Assembly: GCA_937863505.1 (NCBI GenBank)
Contig: CALMGC010000051.1
Span: 1-32,961 of the forward strand
Direction: 5' to 3'
DNA: 32,961 nucleotides
Source of the DNA: an uncultured Sphingomonadales bacterium
GTDB taxonomy: Bacteria > Pseudomonadota > Alphaproteobacteria > Sphingomonadales > Sphingomonadaceae
Numbering within the stretch: the stretch's first letter is position 1; each line of letters opens with the position of its first letter. The notes under the pieces were generated by a model. It saw only the letters and a list, made by a program, of their open reading frames with translations, ran no database searches and was not told the DNA's origin. The position numbers and the translations under genes were made by a program. Below are positions 23,866-30,934 of this stretch, one piece after another.

Positions 23866-25036
23866 AGTCCGCGGGCTTCCCCATCGCGTTGACCGGTAAC
23901 GCCCCGCCCAGCGCGAAGCGGCGCGGGCGTTCGGGCGCGGAAAGGCGGTCGCCGCACCAGCGGTCGAGATTGCCCAGCAGCGCTTCGTCCTCGGCGCCCA
24001 CCGGCACGACAAACGCCTTCAACCGCCCCGTGTCCGCCTCCAGCCGCACCACCGCGTCCGCCACCCCGGCATGGGCGAGCAGGGTGTCGCGCACCCGCGC
24101 GGGAAAGACGTTGACGCCGCCGACCTGCACCGCGCCGTCGCGGCGGCCCTCGACCACAAAGTGCCGCTTGCCGAGCCAGCGGAGGTGATCGGGCACCCCG
24201 GCCGCGAGCCGGGTTCCATCGGCCAGCAGCCGTTCCAACCGCCCGTCCTGTGCGGACCAGCCGTCCAGCAGTGTATAGGCCGCGCCCTCATGCTCGCGCA
24301 CCGCGACGCCGCCCGTCTCGCTCGACCCATAGACCTCGACCAGCCGTTCCAGCCGTTGCCCGCGCAGGCGATGCGCGAGCTGCGACGGCATCGGCGCGGT
24401 TGAGGTGACGCCGGTGACGCCGTCAGGAAAGGCGAGCAGCGAGCGGGCGAGATAGGCCCAGTGCGTCGGCGTCCCGATCACCAAGGTGGCCGGCGCGGCG
24501 GCGCGCACCGCTTCCGCGCCCGTCACCTCGACCAGCTCGCACCCGAGCAGGTCGGGGAGCAGCGCGGTGAAGATCGCGCCATAGATGTGATGTCCCGGCA
24601 CCAACGCGACGACGCGGCGGGTGCCCGCGAACCGCGCCGCCCAGCCGTCCGCTTCCGCGCTAAGATCGGCGATCGCGTGGGTGCAGCGCTTGGGCTCGCC
24701 GGTCGACCCGGAGGTGCGGAAGGTCAGGTGCGTTCCCGTCGCCGCCAGTGATTGCTCGATCAGGTCGCACCAATCACCGACGCTCGGCAGGGCGAGCAGG
24801 TAATCCTCCACGCCGTGCTCGTGGAGATGAAAGAATTCGTTAAGCGCGGAGGCGACGTCGAGCCGTTCGAGGCTGTCGAGATCGAGCCCGCCCTCGTCGA
24901 CCCGCGTGGCCTCGCTCCAGCCCGCCCGCCCCAGCGTCGCCGCCGACCGCCCGCGCGACCGCGCCAGCTCGGCGGCGAGGAGGTCGAGCACGAGCCGCCG
25001 CACCGCGCGACGCGACAGGACAGGGGTGGACGCCAT
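23861..25036 (-). CDS. pcl: PYP-type 4-coumarate ligase with N-terminal acyl-carrier-protein-like domain
   Basis: This 391-residue ANL-superfamily enzyme should adenylate p-coumarate and form a thioester for PYP chromophore attachment. It matches the short 4-coumarate-CoA ligase subfamily known from PYP clusters. The ANL part has the P-loop TSGSTGEPK (about residues 108-116), GHHIYGAIFTALLP, YGSSETGGVAV, the GGVNVFPARV hinge region, and the last-lysine motif MGKPADW at the extreme C-terminus. Residues about 10-98 look like a carrier protein: LDLDSLERLDV with Ser55 in the DSL position, then NEFFHLHEHGVED and SVGDWCDLIEQSL. A strong AAAGGAG site precedes ATG 25036. No tyrosine ammonia-lyase gene adjoins it. 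Confidence 0.9.
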   Translation of the reverse strand: MASTPVLSRRAVRRLVLDLLAAELARSRGRSAATLGRAGWSEATRVDEGGLDLDSLERLDVASALNEFFHLHEHGVEDYLLALPSVGDWCDLIEQSLAATGTHLTFRTSGSTGEPKRCTHAIADLSAEADGWAARFAGTRRVVALVPGHHIYGAIFTALLPDLLGCELVEVTGAEAVRAAAPATLVIGTPTHWAYLARSLLAFPDGVTGVTSTAPMPSQLAHRLRGQRLERLVEVYGSSETGGVAVREHEGAAYTLLDGWSAQDGRLERLLADGTRLAAGVPDHLRWLGKRHFVVEGRRDGAVQVGGVNVFPARVRDTLLAHAGVADAVVRLEADTGRLKAFVVPVGAEDEALLGNLDRWCGDRLSAPERPRRFALGGALPVNAMGKPADW

Positions 25037-25115
25037 GCTCGCTCCTTTGCCCTTCGATGGGCCCGAGCGATTAAGCGCCGACGCGGTTAACGAAGGGTAA
25101 GCGGCTGTCGGTTGC

Positions 25116-26369
25116 CTAGCCGATCAGCAGCCCGGCGAGCGCCGCGCTCATCAGGTTGGCGAGGCTTCCCGCCGCCAGCGCGCGCAGGCCGAGGCGCGCG
25201 ATGACGGGGCGTTGGTTGGGCGCGAGCCCGCCCGTCACCGCCATCTGGATCGCGATGGAGGAGAAGTTCGCGAAACCGCACAGCGCGAAGGTGATCACCG
25301 CAACCGTGCGCGGAGACAGCTGAGCGGCCTGTTTGCCGAGGTCGATATAACCCACGAACTCGTTGAGGACGATCTTCTCGCCGAACAGCCCGCCCGCGAT
25401 GCCCGCCTCATGCCAGGGGACGTTGAGGAGGAACATCACCGGCTTGAACACGAGGCCGAGCAGGCTCTGGAAGCTCAGCCCCGGCAGGCCGACCAGCGCG
25501 CCCAAGCCGCCGAGCAGCCCGTTGGCGAGCGCGACCAGCGCCACGAAGGCGAGCACCATCGCCCCTACCGCGACCGCGAGCCGAACGCCCGTCTGCGCGC
25601 CCTGCGCGGCGGCCATGATGATGTTGGCGGGCTTTTCCTCGTCATGCGTCGCGTCGGGAAGCGGCTCGCCCGCGATCGGTCCGGCGACCGCGCGGTCTTC
25701 GGTCGCGAGCGCGCGACGGTCGGGCATGATGATCTTCGCCATCAGGATACCGCCGGGCGCGGCCATGAAGCTGGCGGCGAGGAGGAATTCGATGCGGATG
25801 CCCATCGAGGCATAGGCGGCGAGGATCGTGCCCGCGACGCCGGCCATGCCGCTGGTCATCACCGTGAACAGCTGCGGCGGGGTCAGCGCGGCGAGATAGG
25901 GGCGGATCACCAGCGGCGACTCGCTCTGCCCAACGAAGATGTTCGCGGCGGCGCACAGCGATTCCACCTTGGACACGCCGATCACCCGCTCGATCGCGCC
26001 ACCCAGCCAGCGGACGATCAACTGCATGACGCCGAGATGATATAGGATCGACACCAGGCTGGCGAAGAAGATGATGACCGGCAGCGCGGCGATCGCGAAG
26101 CTGGTGCCGCCGATCTCGGGCTTGGCGAGCGGGCCGAACAGGAATTCGACACCCGCATGGGCATAGCCGAGCAGGTTGGCGACACCGCCGGACAGGAAAC
26201 GCAACGCGCTCACCCCCCAGGGGGCGTAAAGCACCATCACCGCAATGCCTGCCTGCAACGCGAACGCCGCACCGACGACACGCAGGCGGATCGCGCGGCG
26301 GTCGGTCGACAAGGCAAGGGCGATAAGCAGGATGGCGGCGATGCCTGCCATGCCGATCAGGAAACGCAT
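25116..26369 (-). CDS. NupC family concentrative nucleoside transporter
   Basis: This 417-residue inner-membrane protein imports nucleosides with H+ or Na+. It shows the CNT family landmarks: GGTSFAIAALPVIIFFASLVSILYHLG in part, the NIFVGQSESPLVI substrate loop, SGMAGVAGTILAAYASMG, and late motifs KIVLNEFVGYIDLG and FALCGFANFSSIAIQ. The start at 26369 lies directly before the first membrane segment; a longer upstream frame overlaps the divergent promoter region. No nucleoside catabolism genes adjoin it; its left neighbour is the PYP ligase gene on the same strand about 80 bases away. Confidence 0.93.
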   Translation of the reverse strand: MRFLIGMAGIAAILLIALALSTDRRAIRLRVVGAAFALQAGIAVMVLYAPWGVSALRFLSGGVANLLGYAHAGVEFLFGPLAKPEIGGTSFAIAALPVIIFFASLVSILYHLGVMQLIVRWLGGAIERVIGVSKVESLCAAANIFVGQSESPLVIRPYLAALTPPQLFTVMTSGMAGVAGTILAAYASMGIRIEFLLAASFMAAPGGILMAKIIMPDRRALATEDRAVAGPIAGEPLPDATHDEEKPANIIMAAAQGAQTGVRLAVAVGAMVLAFVALVALANGLLGGLGALVGLPGLSFQSLLGLVFKPVMFLLNVPWHEAGIAGGLFGEKIVLNEFVGYIDLGKQAAQLSPRTVAVITFALCGFANFSSIAIQMAVTGGLAPNQRPVIARLGLRALAAGSLANLMSAALAGLLIG

Positions 26370-26505
26370 GTGGCCGTGTCGTCCTTCACCGCCCGCCGCC
26401 GGGCTCCCCGGGCCCGGTATGGCCGGGCGAAGCGGGGTGGCACAAGCGTTTCCGGCGGCGCTCACCCGCATTGACGCATCTCCGCGAGCCGGTAGCGTGC
26501 GCGCG

Positions 26506-27180
26506 ATGACGCAAGCTGCACCCGTGCCTAGGTCCCTGTTCGCGCTGTCGGTCTTCTATGGCGGGATGGTGTGCATCGCGGGGGTGCTCGGCAACAAGCA
26601 GGTGTCGTTGGGGCCGCTCTCCGCGCTGGGGCCGATGCTGGGGCTGGGCCCGCTCGCGATCGAGGGCGGCATCTTCGCGTTTCTGCTGCTGGTCGTGGTG
26701 TCGAGCGCGGTGGCGGAGCTGCACGGGCGCAGCGTTGCCAACCGGCTGGTGCGGTTCGGCTTCGTGCCGTTGATCGCGTCCATCCTGCTCGCACTGCTGG
26801 TGCTGGCATTCCCGCCTTCGCCCGAGATGCGGGGCGAGAATCTTCAGGCATTCACGTCGATGATGACGGGGACGCCGCGCATCTGGGTGGCGGGGATCAT
26901 CGCCTATGGCATCTCGCAGACGCTCAACGTGACGGTGTTCGCGTGGTTGAAGGGGCGCGAGGGCGCGTCGCTGCTGTGGCTGCGCGCCGCGGTGGCGAGC
27001 GTCGGGAGCCAGATCGTCGACGCGCTGTTCTTCATCACGATCGCCTTTTACGGCCAGTTCCCGATCGGCCCGCTGCTGATCGGGCAGCTGGTGGTCAAGG
27101 TGCTGCTGTCCGCGCTGCTGGTCCCACCCGCGATCTACGCGGCGGTGGCGCTGGGGCGATGGCTGGATGCGCGTGGTTGA
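26506..27180 (+). CDS. Queuosine precursor transporter, YhhQ/VUT family
   Basis: This 224-residue inner-membrane protein has six hydrophobic segments. The YhhQ family imports queuine precursors such as preQ0 and preQ1 for tRNA modification. Landmarks are LFALSVFYGGMVCIAGVLGNKQV at the N-terminus (in part), GGIFAFLLLVVVSSAVAEL, and the charged helix FAWLKGREGASLLWLRAAVASVGSQIVDALFF, which carries the conserved R-x-x-x-S-x-x-x-x-Q-x-x-D pattern. The start ATG at 26506 fits the family; the frame opens much earlier but that part is non-coding. I searched the 136-base upstream gap for a preQ1 riboswitch and saw none. Confidence 0.9.
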   Translation: MTQAAPVPRSLFALSVFYGGMVCIAGVLGNKQVSLGPLSALGPMLGLGPLAIEGGIFAFLLLVVVSSAVAELHGRSVANRLVRFGFVPLIASILLALLVLAFPPSPEMRGENLQAFTSMMTGTPRIWVAGIIAYGISQTLNVTVFAWLKGREGASLLWLRAAVASVGSQIVDALFFITIAFYGQFPIGPLLIGQLVVKVLLSALLVPPAIYAAVALGRWLDARG

Positions 27181-27250
27181 TCGGATCGCCGCGGCCTGCT
27201 ACATGGGTCACCGGAGCCCGCGGTCATGGGAAAGCCGTATAGAGTAGGGT

Positions 27251-27266
27251 AACCGGGCGACCGGTT
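27251..27266. terminator. GNRA-capped hairpin between yhhQ and the PBECR-like gene
   Basis: A perfect six-base-pair stem (AACCGG 27251-27256 with CCGGTT 27261-27266) is closed by a GCGA tetraloop in the 91-base gap between two convergent genes. No T tract follows on either strand, so terminator function is only likely from position. Confidence 0.4.
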
Positions 27267-27271
27267 CGACA

Positions 27272-27814
27272 TTACTCGCGGCGGGCTCCACCTTTTACTG
27301 CCCGCTTACGCATCGACTTTAGCGCCACGACGCGGTTCGGTCTCAACTCTTCGGCGTACCGGTATTCGTGGCCATCGATTAAGGCAATATATTCTAGGCG
27401 CAGCGGCTTGGCTGATCGCGCCTTCCCAATTGCAGCAATCGCGTGGGCACGCCCGATTACCTCATCTATGCGCGCAAAATCGGATTTGCGGATCGCTGCC
27501 TGTCCTCGCGCGGCTTCGCTCGCCGGGTCGCCATGCGATCTGAAGATGTGACGAATCTCGCTGCTTTGAACCACGCGGGTGTACCCAGCGATCGAGTGAC
27601 CGGTGCTATCCAGCACGGCCGCAACGTTCCTGACGGAGACTTGACCGAGCGACGTCGTGGAATGCTCCTTGCCGGAACGCATGGCGCGGGTGACGTGCTC
27701 TCTTAAGGCAGCGGCTTCTTCGGGGGTCACGAGTAGGCTTCTCCGTCGCTGGGCTGACGACCGCTGCTCCGGCGTAGAGCTTTTTCCAATGACGTAACGA
27801 CCGTTCATTTGCAC
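27272..27814 (-). CDS. PBECR-like (phage barnase/EndoU/colicin/RelE-type nuclease fold) domain protein
   Basis: This 180-residue protein carries, from about residue 65, a pattern I associate with the PBECR toxin domains found at the ends of Mu-like phage MuF proteins: [10 protein letters not shown], then [37 protein letters not shown] and a basic tail. Such domains are predicted nucleases of the barnase-EndoU-colicin-RelE fold. The N-terminal part of about 60 residues ([18 protein letters not shown]) is helical and not MuF-like, so it stands alone. GTG 27814 or ATG 27808 can start it. GC content is visibly below the neighbours, which suggests transfer. No immunity gene is evident; argB lies 29 bases away, divergent. 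Confidence 0.6.
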   Translation of the reverse strand: MQMNGRYVIGKSSTPEQRSSAQRRRSLLVTPEEAAALREHVTRAMRSGKEHSTTSLGQVSVRNVAAVLDSTGHSIAGYTRVVQSSEIRHIFRSHGDPASEAARGQAAIRKSDFARIDEVIGRAHAIAAIGKARSAKPLRLEYIALIDGHEYRYAEELRPNRVVALKSMRKRAVKGGARRE

Positions 27815-27843
27815 CCGCCCCTGCGCCCGTTAAGGCACACCGC

Positions 27844-28740
27844 ATGACCGATCACTCCCCCCATCCTGCCCTGCTCGCCAAGGCGGAGACGCTGACGGAG
27901 GCGCTGCCGTACCTTCAGCGCTATGCGGGCAAGACGTTCGTGATCAAATATGGCGGGCACGCGATGGGCGATCCCGATGCGGCGCGCGACTTCGCGCATG
28001 ACGTGGTGTTGCTGAAAGCAGTCGGTATCAACCCGGTGGTGGTGCATGGCGGCGGGCCGCAGATCGGCGCGATGCTCAAGCGGCTGGGCGTGCAGTCCGA
28101 GTTCATCGGCGGCCTGCGCGTGACCGACAAGGCGACGGCGGAGATCGCCGAAATGGTGTTGGCGGGCTCGATCAACAAGGAGATCGTCGGCTGGATCGGG
28201 CAGGCGGGCGGGCGCGCGGTGGGCCTGTCGGGCAAGGATGCGGGGCTGGTGCGCGCGGAGAAGATCGCGGGCCGCGCGCCCGATCCGTTGCAGGGCATCG
28301 AGCGGCACGTCGACCTGGGCTTCGTAGGCGCCCCGGTCGCGGTCGACCGGACGATCATCGACACGCTGTGCGACGCGGGGATGATCCCGGTGGTCGCCCC
28401 GATCGGGATCGGCGCGGACGGGCACACATACAACATCAACGCCGACACGATGGCGGGCGCGATCGCCGCCGCGCTGGGGGCGGCGCGATTCTTCCTGCTC
28501 ACCGACGTAGCGGGTGTACTGAAGAACGGTGAGCTGCTTACCGATCTCACCCCCGCCGCCATCCGGCGGCTGCGTGAGGAGGGCGTGGTCACCGGCGGGA
28601 TGATCCCCAAGCTCGACACCTGCATGGCCGCGGTCGGCGCGGGGGTGGACGCGGCGGTGATCCTCGACGGGCGGGTGCGGCACGCGCTTCTGCTGGAGAT
28701 CTTCACGCGCAAGGGCGTGGGCACGCTGGTGCGGTGTTGA
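27844..28740 (+). CDS. argB: Acetylglutamate kinase
   Basis: ArgB phosphorylates N-acetylglutamate in the second step of arginine synthesis. The 298-residue protein has the amino-acid-kinase motifs [45 protein letters not shown] in part, [20 protein letters not shown] in part, [24 protein letters not shown] and a C-terminus ending in TRKGVGTLV. An N-terminal helix (residues 8-25) resembles that of arginine-sensitive hexameric ArgB enzymes, so feedback control by arginine is likely. Its start is only 29 bases from the divergent PBECR-like gene. Confidence 0.96.
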   Translation: MTDHSPHPALLAKAETLTEALPYLQRYAGKTFVIKYGGHAMGDPDAARDFAHDVVLLKAVGINPVVVHGGGPQIGAMLKRLGVQSEFIGGLRVTDKATAEIAEMVLAGSINKEIVGWIGQAGGRAVGLSGKDAGLVRAEKIAGRAPDPLQGIERHVDLGFVGAPVAVDRTIIDTLCDAGMIPVVAPIGIGADGHTYNINADTMAGAIAAALGAARFFLLTDVAGVLKNGELLTDLTPAAIRRLREEGVVTGGMIPKLDTCMAAVGAGVDAAVILDGRVRHALLLEIFTRKGVGTLVRC

Positions 28741-28761
28741 GCGGAGCAGGGGTTACTCCGC
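28741..28761 (+). terminator. Possible argB stem-loop
   Basis: GCGGAG (28741-28746) pairs with CTCCGC (28756-28761) around a nine-base loop directly after the argB stop. There is no T tract; it may be an attenuating hairpin before yggT rather than a true terminator. Confidence 0.35.
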
Positions 28762-28807
28762 GCGCGCGCATCGGCTAATCGGCGCGGCAACACACCGGAG
28801 CGCCGCC

Positions 28808-29107
28808 GTGATTACACTGACCATTATTCAAATCCTCCACGTCATCCTCAACGTGGTATGGTGGATCATCATCGCGCAGTTCGTGGTGTCGCTGCTGATC
28901 ACGTTCAATGTCGCCAACAACATGACCATCCGTTCGATCGCCAGCGGGCTCGATCAGGTGACGGAGCCGCTCTACCGCCCGATCCGGCGGGTGCTGCCGG
29001 TGATGGGCGGGCTCGACTTCGCGCCATTGGTCGTGCTGGTGCTAATGCAGATCATCACCATCGTCATCGACAATGTCGCAGCCAGCTTCATGGCGGGCGT
29101 GGGCTGA
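28808..29107 (+). CDS. YggT family membrane protein
   Basis: This 99-residue inner-membrane protein has two hydrophobic segments (about residues 8-33 and 70-90) with the YggT signature [19 protein letters not shown] followed by [15 protein letters not shown] between and into them. YggT proteins are widespread and linked to membrane stress or cytokinesis, but no biochemical activity is established. Its stop overlaps the folD start by one base (TGATG). Confidence 0.92.
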   Translation: MITLTIIQILHVILNVVWWIIIAQFVVSLLITFNVANNMTIRSIASGLDQVTEPLYRPIRRVLPVMGGLDFAPLVVLVLMQIITIVIDNVAASFMAGVG

Positions 29108-29979
29108 TGACCGCGCGCATCATCGACGGCAAGGCGCGCGCGGCGACGTTGCGCGCCGAGGTGGCCGACGGCGTCGCGGCGTTCGCGCAAGCGGCGGGGC
29201 GTGCTCCGGGGCTGGCGGTGGTGCTGGTCGGCGAGGACCCGGCGTCCGCCGTCTACGTCCGCTCTAAGGGGCGCGCGACCGAGGCGGCGGGGATGCTCGG
29301 GTGGGAGCACCGGTTGCCTGTCGAGACTTCGCAGGCCGAACTGCTCGCGCTGGTGGGGCGGCTCAACGCCGACCCGGCGGTGGACGGCATCTTGGTCCAG
29401 CTGCCGCTGCCGCCGCACATCGACGCGAGCGCTATCATTCTCGCAATTGACCCCGACAAGGACGTCGACGGCTTTCACCCGGTCAACGCGGGGCGTCTGG
29501 CGACGGGGCTGCCCGGCTTCGTCCCCTGCACCCCGCTCGGCTGCCTCATCCTGTTGCGCGACGCGGAGCCGCATCTGGCGGGGCTCGACGCAGTGGTGGT
29601 GGGCCGCTCCAACATCGTCGGCAAGCCGATGGCGCAGCTGCTGCTCGGGCAAAGCTGTACCGTCACAATGGCGCACAGCCGCACCCGCGATCTGTTCGCG
29701 CGCGTGCGGCAGGCGGACGTGGTCGTCGCGGCGGTCGGCGTCGCGGGGATGATCCGGGGCGAATGGATCAAGCCGGGCGCAACCGTGATTGACGTCGGCA
29801 TCAACCGCACGGACAAGGGCCTCGTCGGCGATGTCGACTTCGCCTCGGCGAGCGAGGTCGCGGGTGCGATCACGCCGGTGCCGGGCGGGGTGGGGCCGAT
29901 GACGATCGCCTGCCTCATGCGCAACACGCTGGAAAGCGCGTGTCGGCGCGAGGGCGTCGCCTTTCCCGACGAGCTGTAG
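29107..29979 (+). CDS. folD: Bifunctional methylenetetrahydrofolate dehydrogenase/cyclohydrolase
   Basis: FolD interconverts 5,10-methylene- and 10-formyl-tetrahydrofolate with NADP+, feeding purine and formyl-methionine synthesis. The 290-residue protein has [21 protein letters not shown] with the catalytic lysine, [33 protein letters not shown], the nucleotide-binding [17 protein letters not shown], and the C-terminal [13 protein letters not shown]. The first methionine at 29107 overlaps the yggT stop. MarC begins at the very next base after its stop, so yggT, folD and marC are co-transcribed. Confidence 0.96.
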   Translation: MTARIIDGKARAATLRAEVADGVAAFAQAAGRAPGLAVVLVGEDPASAVYVRSKGRATEAAGMLGWEHRLPVETSQAELLALVGRLNADPAVDGILVQLPLPPHIDASAIILAIDPDKDVDGFHPVNAGRLATGLPGFVPCTPLGCLILLRDAEPHLAGLDAVVVGRSNIVGKPMAQLLLGQSCTVTMAHSRTRDLFARVRQADVVVAAVGVAGMIRGEWIKPGATVIDVGINRTDKGLVGDVDFASASEVAGAITPVPGGVGPMTIACLMRNTLESACRREGVAFPDEL

Positions 29980-30597
29980 ATGCTCGAACTCTACGTCTCC
30001 GCGCTGGTCACGTTCTTCGTGGTCATCGACCCGCTCGGCTGCGCGCCGATCTTCGCGGGGCTGACGGCGGGGGCGTCGGCGGCGCATCGGCGCAGCCAGG
30101 CGGTCCGCGCGGTGGGGATCGCGTCGGGCATCCTGCTCGTGTTCGCGGTGTTCGGCGAGGACCTGCTCCGAGGGCTCGGCATCGAGCTCGCGAGCTTCCG
30201 CATCGCGGGCGGGATCATGCTGTTTCTGATCGCGCTGGAGATGGTGTTCGAACGCCGGACGCAGCGCCGCGAGGATCGCGCCGCCAAGGTCGCGCAGGCG
30301 AACGAGGAGGATGTGTCCGTTTTTCCCATGGCGATGCCGATGATCGCCGGGCCGGGCTCGATCGCGAGCGTGATGCTGACGGGCGCGCGGCATCCGGGGC
30401 TGGCGCAGCATCTGGTGGTGCTGGGGGCGATGGCGACGATCCTGATTGCGACCTTGCTGTCGCTGCTGGCGGCGGGGCCGCTGATGCGGCTGCTCGGCGC
30501 GCGGATCGAGGCGGTGATCACGCGGTTGCTGGGGGTGCTGCTCGCGGCGCTGGCAGTGCAGTTCGTGGTAGATGGGTTGGCGGTGAAGCTGGGGTAG
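29980..30597 (+). CDS. MarC family membrane protein
   Basis: This 205-residue protein has six hydrophobic segments and the MarC/UPF0056 hallmarks: FFVVIDPLGCAPIFAGLT near the N-terminus, AGGIMLFLIALEMVF, and the reentrant-type motif FPMAMPMIAGPGSIASVM. It was once thought linked to multiple antibiotic resistance, but its transport substrate is unknown. It starts immediately after the folD stop. Downstream the sequence changes to lower GC. Confidence 0.92.
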   Translation: MLELYVSALVTFFVVIDPLGCAPIFAGLTAGASAAHRRSQAVRAVGIASGILLVFAVFGEDLLRGLGIELASFRIAGGIMLFLIALEMVFERRTQRREDRAAKVAQANEEDVSVFPMAMPMIAGPGSIASVMLTGARHPGLAQHLVVLGAMATILIATLLSLLAAGPLMRLLGARIEAVITRLLGVLLAALAVQFVVDGLAVKLG

Positions 30598-30619
30598 ACA
30601 GAAGGTCGGTACTGTGTTT

Positions 30620-30871
30620 TCACCGAATCAAGATTGCAACTTCCGGAGTATCTCGCATAGAGTACTCGTGATCTCCTCTTTTCAGTCCAATTTTGAGAGG
30701 AAAGTGTACTATGCGATCCACTGTGGCAAATTGCTGAGTATGTTGCCACTCGAAGTTGATCGTGTCACCCGCGCGAGGAAGAGCAATGAATTGAAAATCT
30801 CCAATGTCCTCGCTTTCAAGTGCCTCACCGCCGGGACCAAGTTTCGGACGGACCACATTACCCATAATCAC
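30620..30871 (-). CDS. Small lower-GC protein, unknown function
   Basis: An 83-residue frame on the minus strand starts at GTG 30871, with a clear GGAGG site seven bases upstream; an ATG two codons later is less well spaced. The middle reads DFQFIALPRAGDTINF and then VDRIVHFPLKIG, which resembles small beta-rich sphingomonad proteins with an x-PRAGD-x-I/V pattern. I cannot name the family. GC content is well below the window average, in line with the whole 30598-30934 segment, so recent acquisition is likely. Its stop lies 23 bases after the convergent marC stop. Confidence 0.6.
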   Translation of the reverse strand: MIMGNVVRPKLGPGGEALESEDIGDFQFIALPRAGDTINFEWQHTQQFATVDRIVHFPLKIGLKRGDHEYSMRDTPEVAILIR

Positions 30872-30934
30872 TCGTCTTCCTCCGCCTTGGAAATGTGTTA
30901 AGAGACGGCCAACTGCGCTACCTATTCTTTACGG

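Noticed and set aside
26370-26505. preQ1 riboswitch upstream of the YhhQ transporter gene
   Set aside because: Only GC-rich palindromic sequence is present; the A-rich preQ1 aptamer core was not found.
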